From Pseudomonas vancouverensis (GTDB lineage Bacteria > Pseudomonadota > Gammaproteobacteria > Pseudomonadales > Pseudomonadaceae), in NCBI RefSeq assembly GCF_004348895.1, contig NZ_RRZK01000009.1:310001-374000 (forward strand): a stretch of DNA of 64,000 bases, in the 5' to 3' direction. The stretch's first letter is position 1. Each line of letters starts with the position of its first letter. The position numbers and the translations under genes are program-made. Below the pieces are notes generated by a model. The model had not been told where the DNA came from. It was given only the letters and a program-made list of their open reading frames with translations, and did no database searches. Below are positions 1-9,214 of the stretch, in pieces.

Positions 1-1
1 C

Positions 2-280
2 GACATCGACGGTTTCGACCCGTCCATCGCCCCCGGCACCGGCACCCCGAGCCACGGCGGTTTCCTCTACTACGAAGTGCTGGAAATCATCCAGGCGCTG
101 GCCAAACGCAGCAAGGGCAACATCGTCGGCATGGACCTGGTGGAAGTGGCGCCGGTCTACGACCCGACCGGCATGACCTCGATTCTCGCCGCGCAACTGT
201 TGCTCAACAGCATCGGTTTCATCTTCCACGAGCGCGGTAAGGTACGGGCCGCCGCCGAGAGCGAAACCACGCCGGCTTAA
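2..280 (+). CDS. Agmatinase/ureohydrolase family, C-terminal part
   Basis: The reading frame is already open at the window edge, so only the last 92 residues are visible. They begin with the metal-binding signature DIDGFDPSIAPGTGTP, typical of Mn-dependent ureohydrolases (agmatinase, guanidinobutyrase), followed by SHGG and the family C-terminal helix-rich end. Such enzymes split a guanidino compound into an amine and urea in the cytoplasm. Substrate cannot be fixed from this fragment; agmatine and 4-guanidinobutyrate are both possible. It lies 64 bases ahead of an aldehyde dehydrogenase on the same strand, so the two are probably co-transcribed with the permease and GMC oxidoreductase that follow. 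A GTG at 77 is in frame but internal to the conserved domain and is not the real start. Confidence 0.9.
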   Translation, partial: DIDGFDPSIAPGTGTPSHGGFLYYEVLEIIQALAKRSKGNIVGMDLVEVAPVYDPTGMTSILAAQLLLNSIGFIFHERGKVRAAAESETTPA

Positions 281-344
281 GGGCAGGCCGAACATCGAAA
301 CCACAGCACCGGCAGTGCCTGACTGCCGGTCAGAGAGAATAAAA

Positions 345-1856
345 ATGGACACGATCGTCAAAAGTTACCTGCAGAAATTCGGCGTCAGCGAAGCGACCCA
401 GACCTTCCTCAGCAAGGTGCAGAAAATGTTCATCGGTGGCGCCTGGGTCGAGGCCGGCGACGGTCAGACCTCGGAGGTGATCGAGCCGTCCACCGAAGGC
501 CTGATCACGCGTATTCCCATGGGCACCACCGAGGACCTGGACCGCGCCGTGCAAGCCGCTCGCGCGCAGTTCGACGGCGGCGCCTGGCGCCAGGCCAAGC
601 CGGCGGAGCGCGAACGCCTGATCCAGCGCCTGGCCGATCTGATCGAGCAGAACGCCGCTGAACTGGCCGAGATCGAATCCATCGACATGGGCAAGTCCGT
701 CGCCTTCGCCAGGGACGTGGATATCCAGGGCACCGTCGACACCCTGCGTTACTTCGCCGGCTGGGCCACCAAGCTGCACGGGCGCACGGTCGAGCCTTCG
801 CTGCCGGGCAATTACCTGGCCTACACCCGCAAGGAAGCGGTGGGCGTGGTCGGCGCCATCGTGCCGTGGAACTTCCCCCTGCAAACCATGGCCTGGAAGC
901 TCGGCGCGGCGCTGGCGACAGGCTGCACAGTGGTGGTCAAACCCGCTGAACTGACCTCGCTCTCGGCCCTGCGATTTGCCGAGCTGGTGCAGGAAGCGGG
1001 CATTCCGGACGGTGTGATCAATATCGTCACCGGACGCGGTAGCGTGGTCGGCGCGGCCATGGCCACCCACCCTGGCATCGACAAGCTGACCTTCACCGGA
1101 TCGACCCCGGTCGGGCGTACAGTCGGGCGCGCGGCATTAGACGAAATGAAGCGACTTACCCTGGAACTGGGAGGAAAATCACCGGTAATCGTCTTTGCCG
1201 ATGCGGACATTCCGGCGGCGGCGCAAGCGGTGGCCAACGGGGTGTTTTTCAACTCGGGACAGGTGTGCGACGCCGGTACGCGCGCCTATGTGCATCGCAG
1301 CGTCTACGAGCAGTTCCTGAGTGAACTGATCGCCTACACGCGCACCCTGAAAATGGCCCCGGGCCTGGACCCGGACTGCTTCATCGGCCCGCTGGTGTCG
1401 GCCCTGCAAAAGCAGCGGGTGACCGAGTACATCGAGACCGGCAAGGCCGAAGGCGCCGAATTGGTCTACGGCGGCCAGGCGGTCGATGGCCCGGGCTTTT
1501 TCGTCGAGCCGACCATCTTCGCCCATTGCCGCAATGACATGCGCATTGTCCAGGAAGAGATCTTCGGCCCGGTGCTGGTGACGGCACCCTTCGACGACGA
1601 GGAAGAAGCGCTGGCCCTGGCCAACGACTCGCCTTACGGCCTGGCAGCGGCCTTGTATTCCAACGACCTGGGCAAGGTGCACAGCCTGATCCCACGCCTC
1701 AAGGCCGGCTCGGTCTACGTCAACGCCCACGGCACCCTCGATCCGTCGATGCCGTTCGGTGGCTACAAGCAGTCCGGCTTCGGCAAGGACCTGGGCGCCG
1801 AGCAGCTCGATTACCTGCTCGAAACCAAGGCGGTGTGGATCACCTTGCCGAGCTGA
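345..1856 (+). CDS. NAD(P)-dependent aldehyde dehydrogenase
   Basis: A 503-residue aldehyde dehydrogenase superfamily protein, full length for the family. The cofactor-binding PWNFPL lies near residue 175, the catalytic-base segment ELGGKSPV near 275, and the nucleophile Cys in FNSGQVCDAGTR near 310. It oxidises an aldehyde to the acid in the cytoplasm. The start was placed at the ATG preceded by a purine stretch (AGAGAG) and starting MDTIVKSYL; an upstream in-frame ATG at 315 lacks such a site. Placement between a ureohydrolase, an NCS1 permease and a GMC alcohol dehydrogenase suggests the aldehyde is made by the GMC enzyme (alcohol to aldehyde to acid). It resembles betaine- and gamma-guanidinobutyraldehyde-type enzymes, but the exact substrate is not readable. 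Confidence 0.92.
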   Translation: MDTIVKSYLQKFGVSEATQTFLSKVQKMFIGGAWVEAGDGQTSEVIEPSTEGLITRIPMGTTEDLDRAVQAARAQFDGGAWRQAKPAERERLIQRLADLIEQNAAELAEIESIDMGKSVAFARDVDIQGTVDTLRYFAGWATKLHGRTVEPSLPGNYLAYTRKEAVGVVGAIVPWNFPLQTMAWKLGAALATGCTVVVKPAELTSLSALRFAELVQEAGIPDGVINIVTGRGSVVGAAMATHPGIDKLTFTGSTPVGRTVGRAALDEMKRLTLELGGKSPVIVFADADIPAAAQAVANGVFFNSGQVCDAGTRAYVHRSVYEQFLSELIAYTRTLKMAPGLDPDCFIGPLVSALQKQRVTEYIETGKAEGAELVYGGQAVDGPGFFVEPTIFAHCRNDMRIVQEEIFGPVLVTAPFDDEEEALALANDSPYGLAAALYSNDLGKVHSLIPRLKAGSVYVNAHGTLDPSMPFGGYKQSGFGKDLGAEQLDYLLETKAVWITLPS

Positions 1857-1920
1857 CGCGCGTCCCTAAAGGTGAATGCGATTTCAGCAACAACGCCAGG
1901 TAGGCACGGGCAACAATGAA

Positions 1921-2027
1921 CCTGTGGCGAGGGAGCTTGCTCCCGCTGGGTCGCGAAGCGGCCCCTCTTTTAAAAAAAGAACAGGACTGCTGCGCAGTCC
2001 AGCGGGAGCAAGCTCCCTCGCCACAGG
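1921..2027. repeat. REP pair (BIME) inverted repeat
   Basis: Two arms, CTGTGGCGAGGGAGCTTGC at the left and its reverse complement GCAAGCTCCCTCGCCACAG at the right, enclose a spacer that carries a smaller dyad (GGACTGCTGCGCAGTCC). This is the paired REP layout common in fluorescent pseudomonads. It sits in the gap between the aldehyde dehydrogenase and the permease and may form a hairpin in the shared transcript. Confidence 0.9.
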
Positions 2028-2078
2028 CACCCGAAGAAACGCGGTTATCTCATGATCTTCCAACAATAAGAGTCCATC

Positions 2079-3653
2079 ATGAACACTAACGCCAAGTCCG
2101 CCACGAGCGTGCCCACCCTCGATGACAAGTCCGTCGTCGAGGGGCATTCGATCGATTTCATTCCCGAGAACGAGCGCACTGACAAACTGGCCAGCCAAGG
2201 CCCGTTCTGGTTCCTCGGCAACTTCACCTTCTTCACCATGACCATCGGTTTCGTCGGCCCGAGTGTCGGCCTGACCGCACTCTGGACCACCCTCGCCGGT
2301 ACGCTGGGCATCATGTTCGGCACCTTGTTCATGGCCTTTCACGGCTCCCAAGGCCCGCACCTGGGCCTGCCGCAGATGATCCAGTCCCGCGCGCAGTTCG
2401 GTTATCGCGGGGTGATCCTGGTGCTGTTCGCCACGCTGTTCGTGTTCGCCGGTTTCAACATCGTCAACCTGGTGTTGATGATGCAAGGCCTGCACACACT
2501 GTTCGGTTTTCACCCCTGGGCCATCGCGGTGGCGGTGACTATACCAGCGGCGGTGCTGGCGATTCTTGGCCATGACTGGATGCACCGCAGCTTCAAATGG
2601 GCGCTGTTCCTGTCCCTGCCGTTGTACGGGCTGGTGACGCTGGCCGTGATGATGGGCTGGGTGCCGGATGCGGCCGCGCCAGTGCTGGCAGCGGGCGAGG
2701 TGGCGGCACCGCCGCTGGGTTTCAACTGGACCGGGTTCATCGCGCAGTTCGCTGCCGCCGCCAGCTACAACATCGCCTATGCGCCCTATGTCTCGGACTA
2801 CTCGCGCTACCTGCCGAAGAACACCTCCAGCGGCAAGCTGATCGCCGTGGTGTTTCTCGGTGCCTCGTTGTCCGGTGCCTGGATGATTTCCGTGGGCGGC
2901 TGGCTGGCCGATCACCTGCACTCGACGGATGTGCTGGTGGCCCTGGGGCAAGTCGGCAATACCGTGTCGCCGTTGATGGGTACGGCGGTGGTGGTGATTA
3001 CGATTCTGGCGTTCCTGCCGGTGATCGCGATGAACATCTACAGCGCCAAACTGACCACGCTGACCTGTGTCGACTCGATCAAGCACATCGAGCCGACGCG
3101 CAAGGCACGCATCCTCGCCATCGCCTTCGTCATCCTGCTGCAACTGGGCGTGGCCCTGAGCATCCAGAGTTCCGGCAAAGGCTTGTCGGTGCTGGGGATC
3201 TACCTGGTGGTGATGCTGTACTTCCTGGTGCCCTGGACTTCGGTCAACCTCACTGACTACTTCTTCGTGCGCAAGGGCCGCTACGCCATCCCGCACTTCT
3301 TCATGCCTCACGGCAATATCTATGGCAGCTGGGGAGTGCGCGGGATCGTCGCGTACGCCATCGGTTTCGTCTCGATGATCCCGTTCTTCTACATCTTCGA
3401 TGGCGTCGAGCAGCGCGAGGTGTATGTCGGCCCACTGGCCAAGGCGCTGGGCAGCATCGACATCGCCTGGCTGGTCGGGCTGATCGTCTCGGGCCTGGCC
3501 TACTACTGGCTGAGCCGTTCGATCGACCTCAAGCGCGAAGAAGCGGTGATCCAGCAGATCGAAAAAACCTCCCCGCAATACACCACCGGCGACACGCTCA
3601 GGCACAAACAGCAGCCGTTGCCGCTCTTCACTGAATCGACGGTCGGGAGATAG
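2079..3653 (+). CDS. NCS1 family permease
   Basis: A 524-residue inner-membrane transporter with about 12 hydrophobic helices. Family marks include the [20 protein letters not shown] segment near residue 95 and [13 protein letters not shown] near 235, both typical of nucleobase:cation symporter-1 proteins (purine-cytosine, allantoin, hydantoin and related solutes). It imports a small, probably N-containing substrate using a cation gradient. It ends 2 bases before the GMC oxidoreductase start, indicating an operon. The other NCS1 gene at 60704 is a paralogue sharing the [12 protein letters not shown] motif. Substrate is inferred only as fuel for the neighbouring ureohydrolase, aldehyde dehydrogenase and alcohol dehydrogenase. 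Confidence 0.92.
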   Translation: MNTNAKSATSVPTLDDKSVVEGHSIDFIPENERTDKLASQGPFWFLGNFTFFTMTIGFVGPSVGLTALWTTLAGTLGIMFGTLFMAFHGSQGPHLGLPQMIQSRAQFGYRGVILVLFATLFVFAGFNIVNLVLMMQGLHTLFGFHPWAIAVAVTIPAAVLAILGHDWMHRSFKWALFLSLPLYGLVTLAVMMGWVPDAAAPVLAAGEVAAPPLGFNWTGFIAQFAAAASYNIAYAPYVSDYSRYLPKNTSSGKLIAVVFLGASLSGAWMISVGGWLADHLHSTDVLVALGQVGNTVSPLMGTAVVVITILAFLPVIAMNIYSAKLTTLTCVDSIKHIEPTRKARILAIAFVILLQLGVALSIQSSGKGLSVLGIYLVVMLYFLVPWTSVNLTDYFFVRKGRYAIPHFFMPHGNIYGSWGVRGIVAYAIGFVSMIPFFYIFDGVEQREVYVGPLAKALGSIDIAWLVGLIVSGLAYYWLSRSIDLKREEAVIQQIEKTSPQYTTGDTLRHKQQPLPLFTESTVGR

Positions 3654-3655
3654 TC

Positions 3656-5344
3656 ATGACCACAAAAAAATACGACTACATCATCATTGGCGCCGGCTCC
3701 GCAGGTTGTGTCTTGGCCAACCGCTTGAGCGAAGACCCGACGACCTCGGTACTGGTCCTGGAGTACGGCGGCAGCGACAAGAGCGTGGTGATCCAGATGC
3801 CCAGCGCGTTCTCGATCCCGATGAACACCAAAAAGTACAACTGGCGCTACGAGACCGAGCCGGAGACCTACCTCAACGGCCGGCGCATTCATTGCCCACG
3901 GGGCAAGGTGCTGGGCGGCTCGTCGTCGATCAACGGCTTGGTGTACATCCGCGGGCATGCGCTGGATTTCGACGAGTGGGAATCCATGGGCGCCGAAGGC
4001 TGGGGTTATCGCAATTGCCTGCCGTACTTCAAGCGCGCCGAGAGTTACGAATCGGGCGGTGACAGCTATCGCGGGCAGACCGGGCCGCTGCACACCACCA
4101 ACGGCAACCACATGAAAAACCCGCTGTACGGCGCCTGGGTGGAAGCTGGTGCAGAAGCGGGCTACATCAAGACCGACGACTGCAACGGCTACATGCAGGA
4201 AGGTTTCGGCGCGATGCACATGACCGTGAAGAACGGCGTGCGTTGCTCCACCGCCAACGCCTACCTGCGCCCGGCCATGGGCCGGCCGAACCTGACGGTG
4301 ATCACCCACGCCATGACCCGGCAGATCATCCTTGAAGGCAAGCGCGCGGTGGGTGTCATCTACGACCACGGCGGCCAGACGCAACAGGTGTATTGCAACC
4401 GCGAAGTGCTGGTGTCGTCCGGGCCGATCGGCTCGCCACACCTGCTGCAACGCTCCGGCATCGGCCCGGCCGAGGTCCTGCGCAAGGCCGGGATCGGTGT
4501 GCGTCACGACCTGCCGGGGGTAGGGGAGAACCTGCAGGACCACGCCGAGGTGTACATCCAGTTCGGCTGCAAGGAACCGGTGACCCTCAACAGCAAGATG
4601 GACCCGCTGAGCAAATTGATGATCGGCTTGCGCTGGCTGCTGTTCAAGGACGGCCTGGGCGCCACCAACCACTTCGAAGCTGGCGGTTTCATCCGTTCCG
4701 AGAAGGGCCTGCGCTGGCCGGACATTCAGTTCCACTTCCTGCCGGCGGCGATGCGCTACGACGGCAACAAGCCGATCAAGGGCCATGGCTTCATGGTGCT
4801 GACCGGGCCGAACAAGCCGAAAAGCCGTGGTTATGTGCGCGCGCGCTCGGCCGATCCGTACGAGCATCCGCAGATCCGCTTCAACTATCTTGAGCGCGAA
4901 GAGGACCGCGAAGGCTTCCGCCGCTGCATTCGCCTCACCCGCGAGATCATCGGCCAGCCCGCCATGGACCGTTTCCGCGACGGCGAGATTGCCCCGGGCG
5001 CCCACGTCACCAGCGATGAAGACCTCGATGCCTTTGTCCGCGACAACCTGGAAAGTACCTATCACCCTTGCGGTACCTGCCGCATGGGCGAGGACGACAT
5101 GGCGGTGGTGGATTCAAAACTGCGGGTGCGTGGCCTCGACGGTTTGCGGGTGATCGATTCGTCGGTGTTCCCGACCGAGCCGAACGGCAACCTCAACGCG
5201 CCGACCATCATGCTGGCGGAAAGGGCGGCTGACCTGGTGCGTGGGGTGAACCTGCTGCCTGCATCGGATGTGCCGGTGGGCCTGGTCGAAGGCTGGGAGA
5301 ACAGCCAGCGCAGCTCGTTGCCGGGGCGTAACGTGCGGGTCTGA
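3656..5344 (+). CDS. GMC oxidoreductase, choline dehydrogenase (BetA)-like
   Basis: A 562-residue FAD flavoprotein. The N-terminus holds the dinucleotide fold [18 protein letters not shown]; the GMC signature [20 protein letters not shown] follows near residue 85, and the C-terminus has the active-site block [12 protein letters not shown] and [15 protein letters not shown]. Length and motifs fit choline dehydrogenase and close relatives, which oxidise a primary alcohol to an aldehyde and pass electrons to the respiratory chain. A ribosome site GGGAGA precedes the ATG and overlaps the permease stop. There is no betI or betT here, and the aldehyde dehydrogenase upstream is not clearly BetB, so this is more likely a BetA paralogue serving a different alcohol than the main osmoprotection enzyme. 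Confidence 0.9.
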   Translation: MTTKKYDYIIIGAGSAGCVLANRLSEDPTTSVLVLEYGGSDKSVVIQMPSAFSIPMNTKKYNWRYETEPETYLNGRRIHCPRGKVLGGSSSINGLVYIRGHALDFDEWESMGAEGWGYRNCLPYFKRAESYESGGDSYRGQTGPLHTTNGNHMKNPLYGAWVEAGAEAGYIKTDDCNGYMQEGFGAMHMTVKNGVRCSTANAYLRPAMGRPNLTVITHAMTRQIILEGKRAVGVIYDHGGQTQQVYCNREVLVSSGPIGSPHLLQRSGIGPAEVLRKAGIGVRHDLPGVGENLQDHAEVYIQFGCKEPVTLNSKMDPLSKLMIGLRWLLFKDGLGATNHFEAGGFIRSEKGLRWPDIQFHFLPAAMRYDGNKPIKGHGFMVLTGPNKPKSRGYVRARSADPYEHPQIRFNYLEREEDREGFRRCIRLTREIIGQPAMDRFRDGEIAPGAHVTSDEDLDAFVRDNLESTYHPCGTCRMGEDDMAVVDSKLRVRGLDGLRVIDSSVFPTEPNGNLNAPTIMLAERAADLVRGVNLLPASDVPVGLVEGWENSQRSSLPGRNVRV

Positions 5345-5375
5345 CCGGGTCTGCTAAACCTTTGTAGCGACCTTT

Positions 5376-5404
5376 TGTGGGAGCGAGCTTGCTCGCGATG
5401 GCGG
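5376..5404. repeat. REP element
   Basis: TGTGGGAGCGAGCTTGCTCGCGATGGCGG: the inner dyad GCGAGC-TT-GCTCGC and flanking GTGGGA/GATGGCGG match the commonest REP type of fluorescent pseudomonads. The same element recurs near 54716. Confidence 0.85.
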
Positions 5405-5553
5405 TGGACCAGTCAAAATCAATGTCGACTGAGACTCAGTCATCGTGAACAGGCTCGCACACAGGGGACGGAATGCTTTCAAAGATTTTTTCCGTCGCAG
5501 TTGCGTTGCCATTGCTAGTCTGTCATTTCCTGAGACCGCAATGGAGCACCCTC

Positions 5554-6012
5554 ATGGCTATTCAGGCCCTGCGCGCCGACGCCTCGCACATCGATCAGAT
5601 CGCCCCGTTATTTGATGCCTACCGGGTGTTCTACAAACAACCGCCGAACCTGGCACAGTCGCGTGCCTTCATCGCCGAGCGCATTGCCCGGGACGAGTCG
5701 GTGATATTCCTGGCACAGGACAGCGACGGCGAAAACCTCGGCTTCGTGCAGATGTTCCAGACCTTTTCCTCTATCGACGCGCACCGTACCTGGCTGCTCG
5801 CCGACCTGTTCACCACGCCCGCTGCCCGGGGGAAAGGCGTCGGCACCGTGCTGATGAACACCGCTCGCGAGTTTGCAAAACTGGCAGGCGGCAAGGGCAT
5901 GACCCTGGAAACCGCCACCGACAATTTCACCGCCCAGCGCTTGTATGAGTCCCTGGGTTGGGAGCGCGACACGGGTTACTACACCTATGCCCTGGACCTG
6001 AAAAAAGACTGA
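5554..6012 (+). CDS. GNAT family N-acetyltransferase
   Basis: A 152-residue single-domain acetyltransferase of the GNAT fold. The acetyl-CoA pyrophosphate-binding motif A is visible as ARGKGVGTVLMNTA near residue 90, followed by the late-helix motif AQRLYESLGWERD near 130. It transfers an acetyl group from acetyl-CoA to an amine on an unidentified small molecule or protein. The start was placed at the ATG with GGAG 7 bases ahead; an in-frame ATG at 5473 would add a hydrophobic stretch not usual for this family. It stands alone between a REP element and a hairpin terminator. Confidence 0.87.
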   Translation: MAIQALRADASHIDQIAPLFDAYRVFYKQPPNLAQSRAFIAERIARDESVIFLAQDSDGENLGFVQMFQTFSSIDAHRTWLLADLFTTPAARGKGVGTVLMNTAREFAKLAGGKGMTLETATDNFTAQRLYESLGWERDTGYYTYALDLKKD

Positions 6013-6020
6013 GCCCATCA

Positions 6021-6045
6021 CCGCTCAGCCTTCAGGGTTGAGCGG
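6021..6045 (+). terminator. Hairpin after GNAT gene
   Basis: CCGCTCA and TGAGCGG form a 7-bp stem 8 bases after the acetyltransferase stop. The following tract is CTTTC rather than a long T run, so termination may be weak. It could also serve the convergent NIPSNAP gene. Confidence 0.5.
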
Positions 6046-6075
6046 CTTTCAGTGAGTCAGGACAGCGACCCGCCG

Positions 6076-6381
6076 TTATCCCAATACCGGGCGCATGAAC
6101 GAGCGTTCATAGCTGAGGATGAACTTCTTTTCCTCGGCGTATTTGAATGCCGCGATGCAGTCAGGATCGTTCATCGATTGCTGGCGGTAATGCTCGTACG
6201 CCGCCAGGCTGGGGAAGGTGAACAGCGCCAGGGCGATGTTATTGGCGCCTTCGGAGGGCAGGAAGTAGCCGTGATGCTGGCCGCCGAATTTCTCCACCAG
6301 TGGAATCCATAACTTGCCGTAGTGCTCGAAGGCGTCGAGCTGGTACGGGTCGAGTACGTATTTCAGGTAGCAGGTAACCAT
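6076..6381 (-). CDS. NIPSNAP family protein
   Basis: A 101-residue alpha/beta protein of the NIPSNAP/dimeric ferredoxin-like barrel type. Typical features are the N-terminal strand YLKYVLDPYQLDAFEHYGKLW, the HHGYFLPSEG turn and the LALFTFPSLAAYEHYR helix, all with the usual family length. The ribosome site AAGGATGG lies 4 bases before the ATG. Members are small cytoplasmic dimers; no enzymatic role is established for most of them. It is convergent with the GNAT gene and appears to be a single-gene unit. Confidence 0.85.
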   Translation of the reverse strand: MVTCYLKYVLDPYQLDAFEHYGKLWIPLVEKFGGQHHGYFLPSEGANNIALALFTFPSLAAYEHYRQQSMNDPDCIAAFKYAEEKKFILSYERSFMRPVLG

Positions 6382-6680
6382 TTTCCATCCTTGATGATGC
6401 GCTTGAAGATGGCCGTCACTCTAACCAACTGCCGGCTTATCGCACAGCAGCCTGATCGACATTAATCGGTGAGTTTCGGCCCGTTGAAAGGGGCGAGTGC
6501 GCGGATTTTGCCGTCTGCCTGGGCGAGGCCAAGCCAAACTATCGCTTCGGGTAATAGTCACCATCACGCATCGCAAGTTCTGTTTTGCCGGCAAACACGG
6601 AAAAATTGCCGCCATGACAGAAGCCGCCCCTCAATGAAGGTGGCTCAACGAACCGATGATTTCCGATCAGGATGACGCCC
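6382..6680. other. Intergenic stretch, nothing strong seen
   Basis: About 300 bases between the divergent NIPSNAP and lipoprotein genes. It must hold both promoters, but I find no convincing dyad, small gene or repeat. Confidence 0.5.
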
Positions 6681-7022
6681 ATGCGCCTGTTTTTCGCCCC
6701 CGCCCTGGCATTCGCCACGCTGTTGATGGCCGGTTGTGCCTCGACCCCGAATGACCCGACGCTGACATTGCAGACCAGCAAGACCCCCGAGCAATACACC
6801 CATTGCGTGGTGCCCAAGTTGCAGCATGACCAACTGACGCCCACCGTCTCGCAGACCCAGCGCAGCTACCGCATCGTCGTCTCCAGCAAGATCGCGGCCG
6901 ACAACGTGATGGAAACCTACAAGGCCTCGAACGGCGGCAAGGTGTTCCTGTACGAACGCAAGTTGCTGGCGTCGACCTTCGTGCCGTCCAGTTTCGAGCG
7001 GGCGGCGCAGGAGTGTCTGTAA
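6681..7022 (+). CDS. Small lipoprotein, unknown function
   Basis: A 113-residue protein whose N-terminus is a lipoprotein signal: hydrophobic FFAPALAFATLLMAGC with Cys in a clear lipobox (LMAGC). The mature part is short and polar, with two further Cys (HCVVPKL and the terminal AQECL) that could form a disulphide in the periplasm. I chose the ATG at 6681 because an AGG lies about 10 bases ahead; the in-frame ATG at 6672 is too close to it. Homologues are, from memory, common hypothetical proteins in Pseudomonas; I do not recognise a function. Confidence 0.75.
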   Translation: MRLFFAPALAFATLLMAGCASTPNDPTLTLQTSKTPEQYTHCVVPKLQHDQLTPTVSQTQRSYRIVVSSKIAADNVMETYKASNGGKVFLYERKLLASTFVPSSFERAAQECL

Positions 7023-7049
7023 CCGCGAGCGACCCTGACAAGCGCGCAA

Positions 7050-7074
7050 AAAAAAGCTGCCGGTGAAGGCAGCA
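7050..7074 (-). terminator. Intrinsic terminator of ppk2
   Basis: On the minus strand GCTGCC-TTCACC-GGCAGC is followed by a run of eight T. It lies about 90 bases downstream of the polyphosphate kinase stop. Confidence 0.8.
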
Positions 7075-7163
7075 GAAATTTTAAAGCACGCATTGGATGC
7101 TTCGAGGTTGCGGCTTGCAGATGACAAAACCGTGACAGCTTTGCGACCTTTGGTCCGAATGCC

Positions 7164-8081
7164 TCAGTAAATCTCCGGCACGATGATTTCCTGCGGCACC
7201 GGTACCCGCGAGTAATCCTTCTGGCGAACCCGTTGCGGCAGCTCGATCACCGGCATCTCGACTTCTTCATAGGGCATCTGGCCGAGCAGGTGATGGATGC
7301 AGTTCAGCCGCGCCTTTTTCTTGTCGTCGGCCTGCACCACCCACCAGGGCGCCTCGGCGATGTGGGTGCGCTCGAGCATGATTTCCTTGGCCTTGGTGTA
7401 GGCCTCCCAGCGACGTCGGGATTCCAGGTCCATGGGGCTGAGTTTCCACTGCTTGAGTGGGTCGTGAATACGGCTGAGGAAGCGCAGGTTCTGCTCCTGG
7501 TCGGAAATCGAGAACCAGTACTTGATCAACTGGATGCCGGAACGGGCGAGCATGCGTTCGAATTCCGGCACGGTACGGAAGAATTCTTCGTACTGATCGT
7601 CATTGCAAAAGCCCATGACCTTTTCCACGCCGGCACGGTTGTACCAGCTGCGGTCGAACAGGACGATTTCCCCGGCGGCCGGCAGGTGCGAGACATACCG
7701 CTGGAAATACCACTGGGTGCGTTCGCGGTCGTTGGGTGCGGGCAGGGCGGCGACTCGGCAGACCCGTGGATTGAGGCGCTGGGTGATGCGCTTGATCACG
7801 CCACCCTTGCCGGCGGCGTCGCGACCTTCGAACAGGATCACCACCTTGTGCCCGGTCTTGACCACCCAGCTCTGCAATTTCACCAGTTCGCCCTGCAGAC
7901 GGAACAGTTCGGCGAAATAGAGACGCCGGGCATCCTTTTCGCTGCCATCGGGCAGGTGATCGTCGAACAATGCGTTGAGATCGTGTCCGTCTTCCGATAA
8001 CTCCAGTTCCAGCTCTTCGTCACTGATGTCCAGCAGCTCGCGGTGGATGCGCTGGACCAAGGTGTCCTGATTCGAAAGCAT
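7164..8081 (-). CDS. ppk2: Polyphosphate kinase 2
   Basis: A 305-residue one-domain PPK2 kinase. The Walker A loop EGRDAAGKGGVIKR is near residue 95, the Walker B-type DRSWYNRAGVEKVMGFC near 165, and the lid segment RRRWEAYTKAKE near 240, each diagnostic for PPK2 and matching class I length. These enzymes move phosphate between inorganic polyphosphate and nucleoside diphosphates, usually favouring GTP or ATP formation in the cell. The ATG at 8081 (MLSNQDTL) is preferred over an in-frame start 16 codons earlier, whose extra residues are Arg-rich and not family-like. It is transcribed away from the exopolyphosphatase gene, giving a divergent pair that makes and breaks polyphosphate. Confidence 0.93.
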   Translation of the reverse strand: MLSNQDTLVQRIHRELLDISDEELELELSEDGHDLNALFDDHLPDGSEKDARRLYFAELFRLQGELVKLQSWVVKTGHKVVILFEGRDAAGKGGVIKRITQRLNPRVCRVAALPAPNDRERTQWYFQRYVSHLPAAGEIVLFDRSWYNRAGVEKVMGFCNDDQYEEFFRTVPEFERMLARSGIQLIKYWFSISDQEQNLRFLSRIHDPLKQWKLSPMDLESRRRWEAYTKAKEIMLERTHIAEAPWWVVQADDKKKARLNCIHHLLGQMPYEEVEMPVIELPQRVRQKDYSRVPVPQEIIVPEIY

Positions 8082-8257
8082 GGTGAGACACTCGCGTCGT
8101 GGGTGGGCCCGGCCGATGCTAGTCATCATTTGTTACGAAGTGGTGATGGGCTGGGGTGTCATCTTGATGTCATCGAACCCGTGGCAAGCTCTTGCAAACC
8201 GTCTTGAGTGCCCGAAATGCGCCGGCTTTTCGGGAGATGATTGCAAGGAACCCGCCT

Positions 8258-9190
8258 ATGAAAGACGCCCCCCTGTTTGCCGCCATCGACCTGGGCTCCA
8301 ATGCGTTTCGCATGATGATTGGCCAGTCGGTAAGGCGAAACCAGCAGATGGTCATTCAGGAAGTGAAAACCCTGCGTGAACCGGTGCGGCTGGCGGAGGG
8401 CTTGCAGGGTGGGGCGCTGGATGAACTGGCGCTGGATCGCGGCTGGCAGGCCTTGGCACGGTTCGGCAAGAAACTGCGCGGTTTCGAAGCCGGGCGCGTG
8501 CGGGCGGTGGCCACCAGCGCAGTGCGCCAGGCCGATAATGCACCGCTGTTTCTGGCCAGTGCCGAGCGTCATCTGGGCTTTCGCATCGATGTCATTTCCG
8601 GTCACGAGGAAGCGCAACTGGTGTACGCCGGTGTCGCGCACACCTTGCCGAGTGCGCAAAGCACGCGTCTGGTGGTGGACATCGGCGGCGGCTCCACGGA
8701 AATGATCATCGGCCGCGGCAATCAGTTGCTGGTCACCGAAAGCCTGGCCATCGGCAGCGGCACCTTCGGTTCGCGCTACTTCCATGGTGGGCGGATCATG
8801 GCCGAAGCACTGATGGAAGCCGAGCGTGTTGCCACTCAGCAATTCGAAAGCATCGCCCGGCGCTACCGCGCCATGGGTTGGCAGGAAGCGATCGGCTCCT
8901 CCGGCACGGCGCGGATGCTGGCCAAGGTACTCAAGGCCAATGGTCTGAATGACGACGGTCAAAGCGGCATCACCTACGGCGGACTGTTGCGCCTGTCGTT
9001 GCGCCTGCTGGAAGTCAAACACGTCAAGCATCTGAAACTGGCGGGGCTGCCGACCCACCGCATGAGCATTCTGCCCGGCGGTCTGGTGGTCATGCTGGCG
9101 GCGTTCAAAGTGTTTGGAATCACGCATATGATTGCGTCTGAACCGGGTCTGCGGTTCGGCGTGCTGCATGGATTGATGAGCAAACACTGA
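8258..9190 (+). CDS. ppx: Exopolyphosphatase (Ppx/GppA family)
   Basis: A 310-residue actin-like ATPase-fold phosphatase, the short form lacking the C-terminal HD domain. Phosphate-binding loops AAIDLGSNAFRMMIG (start) and VVDIGGGSTEMIIG (near 145) and the catalytic Glu region TSAVRQADN are visible. It hydrolyses terminal phosphates from polyphosphate, or the pentaphosphate of pppGpp as in GppA. The ATG follows AAGGA with a 7-base gap; an upstream in-frame ATG lacks this. Divergent from ppk2 with a gap of about 180 bases, which fits joint control of polyphosphate. The canonical long ppx of pseudomonads normally sits elsewhere with ppk1, so this is probably a second copy. Confidence 0.88.
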   Translation: MKDAPLFAAIDLGSNAFRMMIGQSVRRNQQMVIQEVKTLREPVRLAEGLQGGALDELALDRGWQALARFGKKLRGFEAGRVRAVATSAVRQADNAPLFLASAERHLGFRIDVISGHEEAQLVYAGVAHTLPSAQSTRLVVDIGGGSTEMIIGRGNQLLVTESLAIGSGTFGSRYFHGGRIMAEALMEAERVATQQFESIARRYRAMGWQEAIGSSGTARMLAKVLKANGLNDDGQSGITYGGLLRLSLRLLEVKHVKHLKLAGLPTHRMSILPGGLVVMLAAFKVFGITHMIASEPGLRFGVLHGLMSKH

Positions 9191-9214
9191 TAACAAGCCA
9201 GCAGGGGTAACACC

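Noticed and set aside
1884..3605. 573-codon open frame antisense to the NCS1 permease
   Set aside because: Composition is Arg/His/Gln-rich without family pattern; it mirrors high-GC codon use of the real gene.
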